Shown here piece by piece: positions 17,011 through 25,465 of a stretch of DNA of 64,000 bases. A program made the position numbers and the translations under genes. Below the pieces are notes generated by a model that ran no database searches, was not told the origin of the DNA, and saw only the letters and a program-made list of their open reading frames with translations. Source of the stretch: Caproiciproducens sp. NJN-50 (lineage in GTDB: Bacteria > Bacillota > Clostridia > Oscillospirales > Acutalibacteraceae); NCBI RefSeq assembly GCF_004103755.1, contig NZ_CP035283.1, positions 2,914,001-2,978,000 of the forward strand. The letters are read 5' to 3'. Numbering within the stretch: position 1 is the first letter of the stretch; the number at the start of each line of letters is the position of its first letter.

Positions 17011-17268
17011 TTACTTGGCCTTCTCCAAAATCTTGACCAGACGCCATCTTTTATCCTTGCTCAACGGCCGGGTCTCCATGACGCGCACGCGGTCGCCGAC
17101 GGAGCATTCGTTGTTTTCGTCATGCGCCTTCAGGCGCACGGTGCGCTTGACAACCTTTTTGTAAAGCGGGTGCTTCACGCTGTCTTCCACCGCGACGACG
17201 ATGGTCTTATCCATTTTGTCGCTGACGACCTTGCCGACCTCGGTTTTTCTGATATTCCTGTCGCTCAC
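17011..17268 (-). CDS. rpsQ: 30S ribosomal protein S17
   Basis: 85 residues with an OB fold: RKTEVGKVVSDKMDKTIVV, then HDENNECSVGDRVRVMETRPLS shortened here. S17 is a primary 16S rRNA-binding protein. The start is GTG at 17268, 7 bases after GGGGGAG. It follows rpmC by 19 bases. Confidence 0.97.
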   Translation of the reverse strand: MSDRNIRKTEVGKVVSDKMDKTIVVAVEDSVKHPLYKKVVKRTVRLKAHDENNECSVGDRVRVMETRPLSKDKRWRLVKILEKAK

Positions 17269-17287
17269 GTTTCATCTCCCCCTTCCG

Positions 17288-17494
17288 TTACGCATTGGCG
17301 CTGTCTCTGAGTTCATTTTCGCGCAAAACGGTCTTGATGCGTGCGATATCCTTTTTAACAGCCTTAATACGCATCGGATTGTCGAGCTGATTAATGGTAA
17401 GCTGGAAACGGAGGTTGAAAAGCTCGGCCTTGAGATCCTTCAGCTTGCTTTCAAGCTCTTCCGCGCTTAATTGTCTGACTTCCGCTGGCTTCAT
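17288..17494 (-). CDS. rpmC: 50S ribosomal protein L29
   Basis: 68 residues, MKPAEVRQLSAEELESKLKD with LFNLRFQLTINQLDNPMRI, a two-helix coiled hairpin at the tunnel exit. The ATG overlaps the rplP stop by 4 bases (ATGA), a sign of translational coupling. Confidence 0.97.
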   Translation of the reverse strand: MKPAEVRQLSAEELESKLKDLKAELFNLRFQLTINQLDNPMRIKAVKKDIARIKTVLRENELRDSANA

Positions 17495-17919
17495 GACTGC
17501 TCACCATCCGTTTCTTCCTTGGCAACAAATTTGCACCGGATCGGCAGTTTGTTGGACGCGAGGCGAAGGGCTTCCTTCGCGGTTTCCTCGGAAACGCCGC
17601 CCATTTCAAACAGCACGCGTCCCGGCTTTACGACGGCCACCCAGTACTCGGGCGCGCCTTTACCGGAGCCCATGCGGACCTCGGCGGGTTTTTTCGTGAC
17701 CGGCTTATCCGGGAAAATTTTGATCCAGACCTGCCCGAAACGCTTTGTGTAACGGGTCATGGCAACACGGGCCGCCTCGATCTGGTTGGCGGTGATCCAT
17801 GCCGGTTCCAACGCCTGAAGGCCGAACTGGCCGTAGTCGATCTTGTTGCCGCGGGTGCATTTCCCGGTCATGCGGCCGCGCTGTACTTTGCGGTATTTCA
17901 CGCGCTTTGGCATCAGCAT
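17491..17919 (-). CDS. rplP: 50S ribosomal protein L16
   Basis: 142 residues, MLMPKRVKYRKVQRGRMTGK with FPDKPVTKKPAEVRMGSGKG, the loop that reaches towards the A site and peptidyl transferase centre. The ATG at 17919 overlaps the rpsC stop by one base (TAATG) and lies 9 bases after a GGGGG site; the second ATG at 17913 is too far. Confidence 0.98.
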   Translation of the reverse strand: MLMPKRVKYRKVQRGRMTGKCTRGNKIDYGQFGLQALEPAWITANQIEAARVAMTRYTKRFGQVWIKIFPDKPVTKKPAEVRMGSGKGAPEYWVAVVKPGRVLFEMGGVSEETAKEALRLASNKLPIRCKFVAKEETDGEQS

Positions 17920-18584
17920 TACTTGCTGCCCCCTTCCCTGCGGGGCTTACGGCTGTCCTGCAGGACTTCGCCCCTGTAGATCCAGACCTTCACGCCGATG
18001 CGCCCGTAGGTCGTGGCGGCCTCGGCAAACCCGTAATCGATGTCGGCACGGATGGTCTGAAGAGGAATCGTGCCGTCGTGGTATTGCTCTCTTCTGGCGA
18101 TTTCAGCGCCGCCCAGACGGCCGGAAACCTGCGTCTTGATCCCTTTGGCGCCCATCTTCATGGCGCGGCCGATGCTCTGCTTCAGCGCGCGGCGGAAAGA
18201 AATTCTTTTTTCGAGCTGCTGCGCGATGTTTTCCGCGACCAGCTGTGCGTTCAGGTCCGGGTTTTTCACCTCTACGATGTTGATCGTAACGGGTTTTCCC
18301 AGCTGCTTTTCGCACTGCAGGCGAAGCTTTTCAATTTCAGCGCCGCCTTTGCCGATAACGATGCCCGGCTTTGCGCAATGGATGTGAAGGCGCACCTTGG
18401 AGGCGTCGCGCTCGATCTCTATTTTTGGAACGCCGGCGGGTTTCAGCTGCTTAAGCAACATCTTGCGCAGCTTGTAGTCTTCGACGAGCGTGTCGCCGAA
18501 GACGTTGTCCTTTGTAAACCAGCGGGAATCCCAGTCTTTGATAATGCCCACACGGAACCCGTGCGGATTGACTTTCTGGCCCAT
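17919..18584 (-). CDS. rpsC: 30S ribosomal protein S3
   Basis: 221 residues: MGQKVNPHGFRVGIIKDWDS, a type II KH domain (IHCAKPGIVIGKGGAEIEKL) and the C-terminal S3 domain with GRLGGAEIARREQY. S3 lines the mRNA entry channel and contributes to helicase activity. Confidence 0.98.
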   Translation of the reverse strand: MGQKVNPHGFRVGIIKDWDSRWFTKDNVFGDTLVEDYKLRKMLLKQLKPAGVPKIEIERDASKVRLHIHCAKPGIVIGKGGAEIEKLRLQCEKQLGKPVTINIVEVKNPDLNAQLVAENIAQQLEKRISFRRALKQSIGRAMKMGAKGIKTQVSGRLGGAEIARREQYHDGTIPLQTIRADIDYGFAEAATTYGRIGVKVWIYRGEVLQDSRKPRREGGSK

Positions 18585-18603
18585 AATTTACCTCCTCCTC
18601 AGC

Positions 18604-18939
18604 TTATTCCTGTTCTTTCAGCACCATGGTCACGTGCGAAGTCCTCTTTAAAATCTGGAACGCACGCCCCTGCGCTCTCGGACGGATGCGTTTGAGGATC
18701 GGACCAGGAGAAACAAAGCACTGAGAAACATACAGTTTGGAAACGTCCATGCCGTGATTGTTCTCTGCGTTGGCCATAGCCGATTTCAGCAGTTTTTCAA
18801 GGCTCTCGCTCGCGGCTTTCGGCGTGTGCTTCAGGATAGCCATCGCTACGTCGACCGGTTTGTTGCGGATCAGGTCGAGAACGATCTGAACCTTGCGGGG
18901 AGAGATGCGGGCATATTTCAGATAAGCCCTTGCTTCCAT
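18604..18939 (-). CDS. rplV: 50S ribosomal protein L22
   Basis: 111 residues from the ATG at 18939 (MEARAYLKYARISPRKVQIV), 8 bases after AAGGAG; a GTG at 18948 lies too near that site. The beta-hairpin with RIRPRAQGRAFQILKRTSH reaches the peptide exit tunnel, where macrolide resistance changes occur in other species. Confidence 0.97.
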   Translation of the reverse strand: MEARAYLKYARISPRKVQIVLDLIRNKPVDVAMAILKHTPKAASESLEKLLKSAMANAENNHGMDVSKLYVSQCFVSPGPILKRIRPRAQGRAFQILKRTSHVTMVLKEQE

Positions 18940-18960
18940 GCGATACACTCCTTTCAGCCG

Positions 18961-19242
18961 TTATTTGCCCGGCGCCGTTGTCTTGGAGCCGGAATGTCCC
19001 TTGAAGGTGCGGGTGGGGGCGAACTCGCCCAGCCTGTGACCCACCATGTCCTCCGTCACGTAAACCGGGACATGCTTGCGGCCGTCGTGAACCGCTATCG
19101 TATGGCCGACAAAATCCGGGAAGATCGTGGAGGATCTGCTCCAGGTCTTGACGATCTTCTTTTCGCCGGCCGCGTTCATCTCCTGAATCCTTTTAAGCAG
19201 CACAGGCTGAACATAAGGACCCTTCTTTACGCTTCTGCTCAT
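18961..19242 (-). CDS. rpsS: 30S ribosomal protein S19
   Basis: 93 residues from the ATG at 19242, MSRSVKKGPYVQPVLLKRI through HTIAVHDGRKHVPVYVTEDM and HRLGEFAPTRTFKGHSG. S19 is in the 30S head next to S13. The frame is open further upstream, but AAAGGAG sits before this ATG. rplB is 26 bases upstream. Confidence 0.97.
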   Translation of the reverse strand: MSRSVKKGPYVQPVLLKRIQEMNAAGEKKIVKTWSRSSTIFPDFVGHTIAVHDGRKHVPVYVTEDMVGHRLGEFAPTRTFKGHSGSKTTAPGK

Positions 19243-19268
19243 AACTGACAAGCTCCTTTCTGCACGCC

Positions 19269-20102
19269 TTATTTGCCGTTTCTGCGCTTGACAATCATCT
19301 TGTCGGAGCGGTTGTGGTGAGCGCGGGTCTTGTAACCCAGGGTCGGCTTGCCCCACGGGGTGACCGGTCCGGGACGTCCGATGGGGGCTCTGCCCTCGCC
19401 GCCGCCGTGCGGGTGGTCGTTCGGGTTCATGACGGAACCGCGGACTGTCGGCCTCCACCCCATGTGGCGTTTGCGCCCTGCTTTGCCGATCTTCATGTTT
19501 TCATGGTCGCCGTTGCTGACCTGGCCGATGGTCGCCATGCAGGAGATCGGCACGTTGCGCAGCTCGCCGGAAGGCAGGCGCAGCAAAGCCATCCCGTTTT
19601 CCTTGGCCATCAGCTGGGCCATGATGCCGGCCGCGCGGGCCAGCTGGGCGCCCTTGCCGGGGTACAGCTCCACGTTGTGGACGAAGGTGCCGACGGGGAT
19701 ATTTTCCAGTGGAAGCGCGTTGCCCGGCTTGATGTCCGCAGAAGTGCCGGAAACCACCGTGTCTCCGACCTTGAGGCCCTCGGGGGCGATGATATAGCTT
19801 CTGTCGCCGTCCTCATACTGAACCAGCGCGATGAACGCGGAGCGGTTCGGGTCGTACTCGATGCTGGCGACCTTGCCGGGAGCGTCGAATTTCTGGCGTT
19901 TGAAGTCGATCAGGCGGTACTTTCTGCGGTTCTTGCCGCCGCGGTGGCGGACGGTGATGCGGCCGTAGCTGTTGCGGCCGGAATTGTTCGGAAGAGACTC
20001 TAAAAGGCTCTTTTCCGGCGCCTTTTTGGTCAGGACCTTATAGTCCATGACGGACATATTGCGCCGTGAAGCCGTAGTCGGCTTAAAATTAATGGTTGGC
20101 AT
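19269..20102 (-). CDS. rplB: 50S ribosomal protein L2
   Basis: 277 residues. L2 is essential for subunit association and lies near the peptidyl transferase centre. The OB-fold and SH3-like domains are intact, and the C-terminal GSVMNPNDHPHGGGEGRAP contains the highly conserved His-Pro-His segment. The rplW stop is 81 bases upstream, the longest gap within the S10 operon apart from the one before rplC. Confidence 0.98.
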   Translation of the reverse strand: MPTINFKPTTASRRNMSVMDYKVLTKKAPEKSLLESLPNNSGRNSYGRITVRHRGGKNRRKYRLIDFKRQKFDAPGKVASIEYDPNRSAFIALVQYEDGDRSYIIAPEGLKVGDTVVSGTSADIKPGNALPLENIPVGTFVHNVELYPGKGAQLARAAGIMAQLMAKENGMALLRLPSGELRNVPISCMATIGQVSNGDHENMKIGKAGRKRHMGWRPTVRGSVMNPNDHPHGGGEGRAPIGRPGPVTPWGKPTLGYKTRAHHNRSDKMIVKRRNGK

Positions 20103-20183
20103 TCTTTCACACTCCTCATGATGGCTTTGCGGGGAGATGCCGGCTCCCCATCCATGCCTCTGCTCTTTTCCTGCAGGCAGAGA

Positions 20184-20474
20184 TTACATCATGCCTTCAA
20201 AAAATTCAATCGTTTTGCTGCCTTCGATCAGGGTGACGACCGCTTTTTTCCAGGAACTGGTGTAGCCCTGGCTTTTGCCCTGGCGGCGCAAATGGCCGCG
20301 GACGTGAAGAGTATTGACCCTGTCGACCTTGACGCCGAACAGTTCTTCCACCGCGCGGGCAATATCGATCTTCGTCGCGGATTTGGCGACCTCGAAGGTA
20401 TACCGTTTTGCGCCGATTCCGGACATGCTTTTCTCCGTCACGACCGGGCGGAGAATAATATCCTGTGCTGCCAT
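20184..20474 (-). CDS. rplW: 50S ribosomal protein L23
   Basis: 96 residues, with ILRPVVTEKSMSG at the start and NTLHVRGHLRRQGKSQGYT in the RNA-binding loop. L23 is the docking site for trigger factor and SRP at the tunnel exit. Its ATG directly abuts the rplD stop codon. Confidence 0.98.
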   Translation of the reverse strand: MAAQDIILRPVVTEKSMSGIGAKRYTFEVAKSATKIDIARAVEELFGVKVDRVNTLHVRGHLRRQGKSQGYTSSWKKAVVTLIEGSKTIEFFEGMM

Positions 20475-21098
20475 TTAAGCATACACCTCCTCGATCTGAG
20501 CGACCGCATCCTTGACGACGATGAACTTGTCTGCGTCCAGAATATCGTAAACGTTCAGGGTATTGACCACTGCGGTTTTCACGCCGGGAAGGTTCCGGGA
20601 GGAAGCGATGATCTTTTCATCCGCGCTCGGCAGAACGATCAGGGCCTTCCTGTCGGAGCCGACCGCGCTGAGCATGGACGCGATGGTCTTGGTCTTGTAT
20701 TCCTCCAGCGAAAGGCTGTCGAGCACGATCATGTCGCTGTCGAGGACCTTGCTGGAAAGAGCGGATTTCATGGCGAGACGGCGTTCCTTCTTGTTCAGCG
20801 TATAGCTGTAGTCGCGCGGCTTGGGGGCGAAAACGACGCCGCCGTGCCTCCACTGAGGAGCGCGCGTGGAGCCCTGTCTCGCATGGCCCGTGCCTTTCTG
20901 TCTCCACGGCTTTCTGCCGCCGCCGGAAACTTCCGCGCGGGTTTTCGCCGCCTGCGTGCCCTGGCGCAGGTTCGCAAGGTGGTTGACCACCAGGTCGTGC
21001 ATCACCTTTTTGTTCGGTTCGATTCCGAACACGGTCTCGGACAGGTCCATCTTTTCGACTTCCTTGCCGGCCATGTCAAGTACTGCTACTGTAGGCAT
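20475..21098 (-). CDS. rplD: 50S ribosomal protein L4
   Basis: 207 residues from the ATG at 21098 (MPTVAVLDMAGKEVEKMDL), 7 bases after GGAGG. The long tunnel loop includes GGGRKPWRQKGTGHARQGS. L4 is the known autoregulator of the S10 operon in enterobacteria; its possible relation to the hairpin in the rpsJ leader is treated separately. Confidence 0.98.
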   Translation of the reverse strand: MPTVAVLDMAGKEVEKMDLSETVFGIEPNKKVMHDLVVNHLANLRQGTQAAKTRAEVSGGGRKPWRQKGTGHARQGSTRAPQWRHGGVVFAPKPRDYSYTLNKKERRLAMKSALSSKVLDSDMIVLDSLSLEEYKTKTIASMLSAVGSDRKALIVLPSADEKIIASSRNLPGVKTAVVNTLNVYDILDADKFIVVKDAVAQIEEVYA

Positions 21099-21115
21099 TC
21101 CGATTCCTCCTTCCC

Positions 21116-21757
21116 TCACGCCCTGGCAGCTTTCACGCTGTCGCGGATAACCACGATGCCGCCGTTGGGGCCGGGAACCGCGCCCCGGATGGCGATCAGG
21201 TTGTTTTCAGCATCCACCTTGGCGACGGTCAGGTTCTGCACCGTCACCTGCTCCGCGCCCAGATGGCCGGCCATTTTCATGCCGGGCAGCACCCTGGACG
21301 GGGTCGAACACGCGCCGTTGGAGCCGCCGTGGCGGGCAACCGGGCCGGAGCCGTGGCTTTCCTTCAGGCGCTGGAAGTTCCAGCGCTTGATGACGCCGGC
21401 ATATCCCTTGCCCTTGCTGACGCCGGTCACGTCGATTTTGTCGCCGGTCTCGAACACGTCCGCCTTGACCAGATCGCCTACCTTGTAGGCCTCCGGGTCG
21501 TCAAAGCGGAATTCGCGCAGCGTCTTCTTCGGGGCCACGTCCGCTTTTGCGAAATGCCCTTTCACCGGTTTTGTCACCTTCGCCGCTTTCAGGTCGCCGT
21601 AGCCCATCTGAACGCTTGCGTAACCGTCGTTCTCCACGGTCTTTTTCTGCGCGATCACGCAGGGGCCGGCTTCCACGACCGTTACGGGGATGACTTTTCC
21701 CTGCTCGTCGAAGATCTGCGTCATGCCGATCTTCTTGCCGATAATCCCTTTTTTCAT
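21116..21757 (-). CDS. rplC: 50S ribosomal protein L3
   Basis: 213 residues, MKKGIIGKKIGMTQIFDEQG with the loop GSGPVARHGGSNGACSTPSR (the methylated-Gln region in some bacteria) and KMAGHLGAEQVTVQNL. L3 is one of two proteins that start 50S assembly. It follows rpsJ by 74 bases. Confidence 0.98.
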   Translation of the reverse strand: MKKGIIGKKIGMTQIFDEQGKVIPVTVVEAGPCVIAQKKTVENDGYASVQMGYGDLKAAKVTKPVKGHFAKADVAPKKTLREFRFDDPEAYKVGDLVKADVFETGDKIDVTGVSKGKGYAGVIKRWNFQRLKESHGSGPVARHGGSNGACSTPSRVLPGMKMAGHLGAEQVTVQNLTVAKVDAENNLIAIRGAVPGPNGGIVVIRDSVKAARA

Positions 21758-21831
21758 TCCTACATTTACCTCCTGTGCAGGTTATTGGTTGGCTTTAAAA
21801 CCAACTTGACCCCGGCCGCCGGTTGGTTGAA

Positions 21832-22143
21832 TCAGAGTTTGATCTCCACTTCAACGCCTGCGGGGAGCTCCAGGCCCATCAGGGCCTCAACCGTCTTGTT
21901 CGACGGCCGCAGAATGTCGATCAGTCTCTTGTGGGTCCGCATCTCGAACTGCTCGCGGCTGTCCTTGTACTTGTGGACGGCGCGCAGAATCGTGATGATC
22001 TGCTTCTCGGTCGGGAGCGGAACCGGTCCGGAAACTCTCGCGCCCGTGCGCTTTGCCGTTGCAACGATCTTTTCGGCGGACTGGTCCACCAGCTGGTGGT
22101 CGTACCCTTTGATTCTGATCCTGATTTTCTCCTTGACTGCCAC
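21832..22143 (-). CDS. rpsJ: 30S ribosomal protein S10
   Basis: 103 residues starting MAVKEKIRIRIKGYDHQLVD, with PLPTEKQIITILRAVHKYKDSR shortened here and the C-terminal GVEVEIKL. S10 is in the 30S head and also serves as NusE in antitermination. The start is GTG at 22143, preceded by AAGGAGGCG. First gene of the long ribosomal operon. Confidence 0.97.
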   Translation of the reverse strand: MAVKEKIRIRIKGYDHQLVDQSAEKIVATAKRTGARVSGPVPLPTEKQIITILRAVHKYKDSREQFEMRTHKRLIDILRPSNKTVEALMGLELPAGVEVEIKL

Positions 22144-22225
22144 TGGAAAATCGCCTCCTTATCATAGTTGGCGGGCGGCGCTTAAAACCTGAACACCGTG
22201 CCGGGTGTTTCTTCAACCCCAAATG

Positions 22226-22257
22226 AAAAACCGGATTCCTTTTTGGGCGAAATCCGG
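22226..22257 (-). promoter_or_regulatory. terminator-like hairpin in the S10 operon leader, possible attenuator
   Basis: On the minus strand a 9-base-pair stem (22249-22257 with 22231-22239, one G-U pair) encloses a 9-base loop and is followed at once by five T and then CATTT. It lies between the promoter near 22,440 and rpsJ. Full termination here would silence the whole cluster, so it would have to be conditional. An upstream CCGGGCGA (22328-22335 on the other strand) can pair with the 5' arm and loop. Confidence 0.6.
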
Positions 22258-22424
22258 GTGCAGGTTCAAAACGTCTGAGCGCAAAAGGCCGCAGAGCGGA
22301 ACCTTCCGCATGCTCAAAATTATTTGTCGCCCGGTTTAAAATCGGACATACTCCACGGAAAAACCGGCGCTATCGCGCCGCAACCTCCCGCTTCAACGCA
22401 TATCTGTCGCAGTCGTGCCTTATT

Positions 22425-22453
22425 ATAGTACCACATGGCCGGATGTTTTGCAA
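22425..22453 (-). promoter_or_regulatory. promoter of the S10-spc-alpha cluster
   Basis: On the minus strand TTGCAA (22448-22453) and TACTAT (22425-22430) are separated by 17 bases. TG sits one base before the -10 element (extended -10). The transcript would have an untranslated leader of about 270 bases before rpsJ. Confidence 0.75.
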
Positions 22454-22506
22454 CAATTATTTTTCTCCCGCGAGAGGAAATTTATTCCGGTCCCCTGAAA
22501 ATTTCA

Positions 22507-22528
22507 GGCGGAGAAAGCTTTCTCCGCC
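22507..22528. terminator. perfect 11-base-pair hairpin after the lipoprotein gene
   Basis: A perfectly palindromic 22-base sequence (GGCGGAGAAAG and its complement) lies 11 bases past the stop of the lipoprotein gene. There is no clear T-tract on the minus strand, so it is a weak terminator or a transcript 3' end stabiliser. It separates that gene from the S10 promoter. Confidence 0.5.
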
Positions 22529-22538
22529 CAGAACCCGC

Positions 22539-23366
22539 TTACTTTTTGACAAAATAACTCCAGGCCGCATTGCCGGTCCTGAACCCGGAGGTCTGGTCGT
22601 AATCCACGATCAGCTCCTCGTGGTCGTCCAGCGCATGGGAAACAGGGATGCTGACTCCAAGACTGTCGTCCTTAAAATAAACGCTGCAGTTCTGCATTCC
22701 GGACTGAAGGACCGCAGAGGTGTAACTGACCGCTTTTTTATCCGACATCTGCTTCTTTACGGCGTTCTGCAAAGCGGTCAGCATCGCGCTGTTCTTCTGA
22801 ACCATATCGGCAACGGAAACGGCCTTCTTGTTTTTTAAGTCGTAATTGACCGCACGGAAATAGGAGACGCTGTCGTTTCCGTCGGATTTATCCACGGTCT
22901 CGCGGAAAGTCACGCTGATAAAATCGTCTCCCTGGTAGGATACATGATCGGATACCTTGACTTTCACTTCTTTCGCGGCTTTTGACGTTCCAAGGGAATT
23001 GATTGTCTGGAGCGCCGCATTCTTCAGGAGAGTATTGACGGCGTCATAATTGGTTCCATCTGAGGAAAGCTGGGGATAGGAAGCCTTATAGCTTCTGTTG
23101 TTTTGGTCGTATTTGTAGTCCACCGTCTTAACGGTGTAAGGGGATTTCTTGATAACGACCGGAGGCCTGGAGACTGCCCCGGAAACCGTAACCCCGGAAT
23201 ACAGGCTGTCGGAGGATGTCCCGCTTGATGCCGAGGACGAACCGGTTCCTTCGGACGACGCGGCCGCGCCGGAAGAAGTGCCGGAAGACGAGCCGGTCTG
23301 TCCATGGCAGGCGGCCATGGACAGCAACATGGAAGCCGATAAAAGGAAGATTAAAAATTTTTTCAT
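22539..23366 (-). CDS. lipoprotein with DUF4163/DUF3298-like domain
   Basis: 275 residues. A lipoprotein signal ends at LLSMAAC, so the mature protein would be lipid-anchored outside the membrane. A low-complexity Ser/Gly/Thr linker covers about residues 22-55. The C-terminal about 200 residues resemble the DUF4163-DUF3298 pair found in PdaC- and RsiV-like proteins. DUF3298 features such as VSVADMVQKNSAMLTALQ and the final FRTGNAAWSYFVK are visible. There is no catalytic deacetylase domain, so an enzyme role is not supported. The ribosome binding site is about 14 bases from the ATG, unusually far. Confidence 0.75.
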   Translation of the reverse strand: MKKFLIFLLSASMLLSMAACHGQTGSSSGTSSGAAASSEGTGSSSASSGTSSDSLYSGVTVSGAVSRPPVVIKKSPYTVKTVDYKYDQNNRSYKASYPQLSSDGTNYDAVNTLLKNAALQTINSLGTSKAAKEVKVKVSDHVSYQGDDFISVTFRETVDKSDGNDSVSYFRAVNYDLKNKKAVSVADMVQKNSAMLTALQNAVKKQMSDKKAVSYTSAVLQSGMQNCSVYFKDDSLGVSIPVSHALDDHEELIVDYDQTSGFRTGNAAWSYFVKK

Positions 23367-23709
23367 AAGTATCGATTCACACTCCTAACGATTAACAACG
23401 TTATTCAATACGGTCAGCCAAGCGGCCGGTTCACCGGCAAAGGCGACGGGAAAAGGAAACCTTTTCTTGATTATTGCGCTATTATTTTACACGCAATCAT
23501 CCGCCGATTCAAGTTACAAAACTTTGCGAAAAGATCACAAAACTGTGAACAAATCGGAAAAACAGGTTGCGAAACGCTGAAAGTACCGTTCGGCGCTGCC
23601 TTTTTTCATCGCTTCGGGAACGGCCGTTCCCTTAAATTGGAAATCAGGGCGTTGTGCCGCCCGGCTCCGGCCTTGAAGCCCCTCGGCATCCTTTTAACGC
23701 AATATATAG
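23367..23709. other. intergenic region upstream of the lipoprotein gene
   Basis: Between the lipoprotein gene and the proS terminator. It holds the lipoprotein promoter (23484-23512) and an approximately 110-base leader. The part from 23,513 to 23,709 shows no gene or convincing structure. Confidence 0.5.
23484..23512 (-). promoter_or_regulatory. promoter of the lipoprotein gene
   Basis: On the minus strand TTGAAT (23507-23512) and TAAAAT (23484-23489) are separated by 17 bases. Confidence 0.6.
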
Positions 23710-23740
23710 AAAAAGCCGCGTTGAAAATCCGCAGCTTTTT
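23710..23740 (-). terminator. terminator after proS
   Basis: On the minus strand AAAAAGC-T-GCG pairs with CGC-GGCTTTTT around an 8-9 base loop, with T-rich sequence on both outer sides. It lies about 45 bases past the proS stop. It may work in both directions. Confidence 0.8.
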
Positions 23741-23785
23741 AAGATTTTTATAAGCTGATAAACTGATTCTGTCAAGGGCAGACCG

Positions 23786-25222
23786 TCAATACGCCTTGCC
23801 CCAGACGACCAGCTTTTCCGCCGGCTTTCCGCAGCAGACGCAGGTTCCGGAGCCGTGCTCGTGACCGAACGGGATGCAGCGGGAGGAAACGCCCGCCACC
23901 TCCTTGAGTTTTTCCTCGCACGCGGCGTCTCCGCACCACATTGCTTTGATGAAGCCGGGTTTCGAGCCGGCGATCTCCTTCATCTCATCGAGCGTTTTCG
24001 CTTCATAGGTCTTGCCTTCGCGGTTTTGCAGCGCCTTCTCGTACATGTCGTTCCGGACTTTCCCAAGCTGTTCCGCAACGGCCTCTTCCAGATTGCCGAG
24101 CGGGACGAAGACCTTCTCCCGGTCGGTGCGGCGGACCAGCACGCACTGGTCTTTCCCGATGTCCTTCGGGCCGATCTCCAGGCGGAGCGGAACGCCCTTC
24201 ATCTCATACTGGGAAAATTTCCATCCGGGGGACTGGTCGGAATCGTCCGTTTTCACGCGGAATTGCTTTTTCAGCCGCGCCTGAATCTCCCCGGCTTTTT
24301 CGAGCACGCCGGGCTTGTGCTGCGCGACCGGCACGACGACGACCTGGATCGGCGCGACCGCGGGCGGCAGGACAAGGCCGCTGTCGTCGCCGTGGGTCAT
24401 GATGATCCCGCCGATGATGCGGGTACTCAGGCCCCAGGAGGTCTGGAACGGATGGCACAGGGAATTGTCCCTGCCCTGAAACGTCACGTTGAACGCTTTT
24501 GCAAATCCGTCGCCAAAGTAATGGCTGGTGCCGGACTGAAGGGCCTTTCCGTCATGCATCATGGCTTCGATGGTATAGGTTGCCTCCGCGCCGGCGAACT
24601 TTTCGCTTTCGGTCTTTTGTCCGCGCAGAACCGGAATGGCAAGCTGCTTTTCGCAGAAGTCCGCGTAAACCTCCAGCATCCTCAGGGTCTCAGCGCGCGC
24701 CTCTTCGGCGGTTTCGTGCATCGTGTGGCCCTCCTGCCAGTGGAATTCCACCGAGCGCAGGAAGGGGCGGGTCGTCTTTTCCCAGCGGACCACCGAACAC
24801 CACTGGTTGTACAGCTTCGGCAAGTCCCTCCAAGAATGGATCACGCGTGCATAATGGTCACAGAACAGCGTCTCCGAAGTCGGGCGCACACACAGGCGCT
24901 CCGGCAGCTTCTCGCTGCCGCCCATCGTCACCCAGGCAACCTCCGGCGCAAACCCCTGCACATGCTCCTTTTCCTTATTCAAAAGGCTTTCCGGAATAAA
25001 GAGGGGCATTGAAACATTTTCATGCCCAAGCTCCTTAAAGCGCCCGTCCAGATATTTCTGGATGTTTTCCCAGATGGCCCAGCCGTACGGCTCGATGACC
25101 ATGCAGCCGCGGACGCTGGAATAGTCCATCAGCTCCGCCTTTTTTACGATATCCGTATACCACTGGGCAAAATCCTCCTCCATGGGAGTGATTGCCTCCA
25201 CCAGTTTTTTCTGTTCCGCCAT
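23786..25222 (-). CDS. proS: prolyl-tRNA synthetase, archaeal/eukaryotic-like type
   Basis: 478 residues. It attaches proline to tRNA-Pro. It has class II motifs (RCVRPTSETLFC-like motif in CVRPTSETLF, RWEKTTRPFLRSVEFHWQEGH shortened here, and GWGLSTRIIGG-like in WGLSTRIIGG). It lacks the editing insertion of the long bacterial form and has the C-terminal zinc-type region with CGDAACE and CVCCGKPAEK. This is the ProS type 3 common in Clostridia. ATG at 25222 with AAAGGGG upstream. Because this form lacks the insertion domain, the ybaK-type deacylase at 48.3 kb may matter for mischarged tRNA-Pro. Confidence 0.96.
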   Translation of the reverse strand: MAEQKKLVEAITPMEEDFAQWYTDIVKKAELMDYSSVRGCMVIEPYGWAIWENIQKYLDGRFKELGHENVSMPLFIPESLLNKEKEHVQGFAPEVAWVTMGGSEKLPERLCVRPTSETLFCDHYARVIHSWRDLPKLYNQWCSVVRWEKTTRPFLRSVEFHWQEGHTMHETAEEARAETLRMLEVYADFCEKQLAIPVLRGQKTESEKFAGAEATYTIEAMMHDGKALQSGTSHYFGDGFAKAFNVTFQGRDNSLCHPFQTSWGLSTRIIGGIIMTHGDDSGLVLPPAVAPIQVVVVPVAQHKPGVLEKAGEIQARLKKQFRVKTDDSDQSPGWKFSQYEMKGVPLRLEIGPKDIGKDQCVLVRRTDREKVFVPLGNLEEAVAEQLGKVRNDMYEKALQNREGKTYEAKTLDEMKEIAGSKPGFIKAMWCGDAACEEKLKEVAGVSSRCIPFGHEHGSGTCVCCGKPAEKLVVWGKAY

Positions 25223-25276
25223 TGCTGTTTCCCCTTTATGCTGAAATCCGCGGCCCCATCCGGGGCCGGCGGTTCG

Positions 25277-25453
25277 TCATTCCCTGTTTTTCGTCGCGCG
25301 GTTCAAAATCACGATCACCAGAAAGATCAGAAGCATCACGAGAAAGATCCCCGCCATGCCCTTGCCCATCAGTTCCAGCGAACGGCCGATATCGGCGCCG
25401 TTCACCGGGCCGACCGGCCCCCGATACGCACTCAGCAGAAAACCGTAGCTCAT
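25277..25453 (-). CDS. small OadG-like membrane protein, 58 residues
   Basis: Translation from the ATG at 25453 gives MSYGFLLSAYRGPVGPVNGA, then a segment with LELMGKGMAGIFLVMLLIFL and VIVILNRATKNRE. The gamma subunit of sodium-pumping decarboxylases is a short protein with one N-terminal membrane span and a GxG-rich start to that span, which fits. It lies 12 bases after oadB. Assignment rests on topology and neighbour, not on strong sequence identity. Confidence 0.6.
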   Translation of the reverse strand: MSYGFLLSAYRGPVGPVNGADIGRSLELMGKGMAGIFLVMLLIFLVIVILNRATKNRE

Positions 25454-25465
25454 TGCGGCGCCCCC

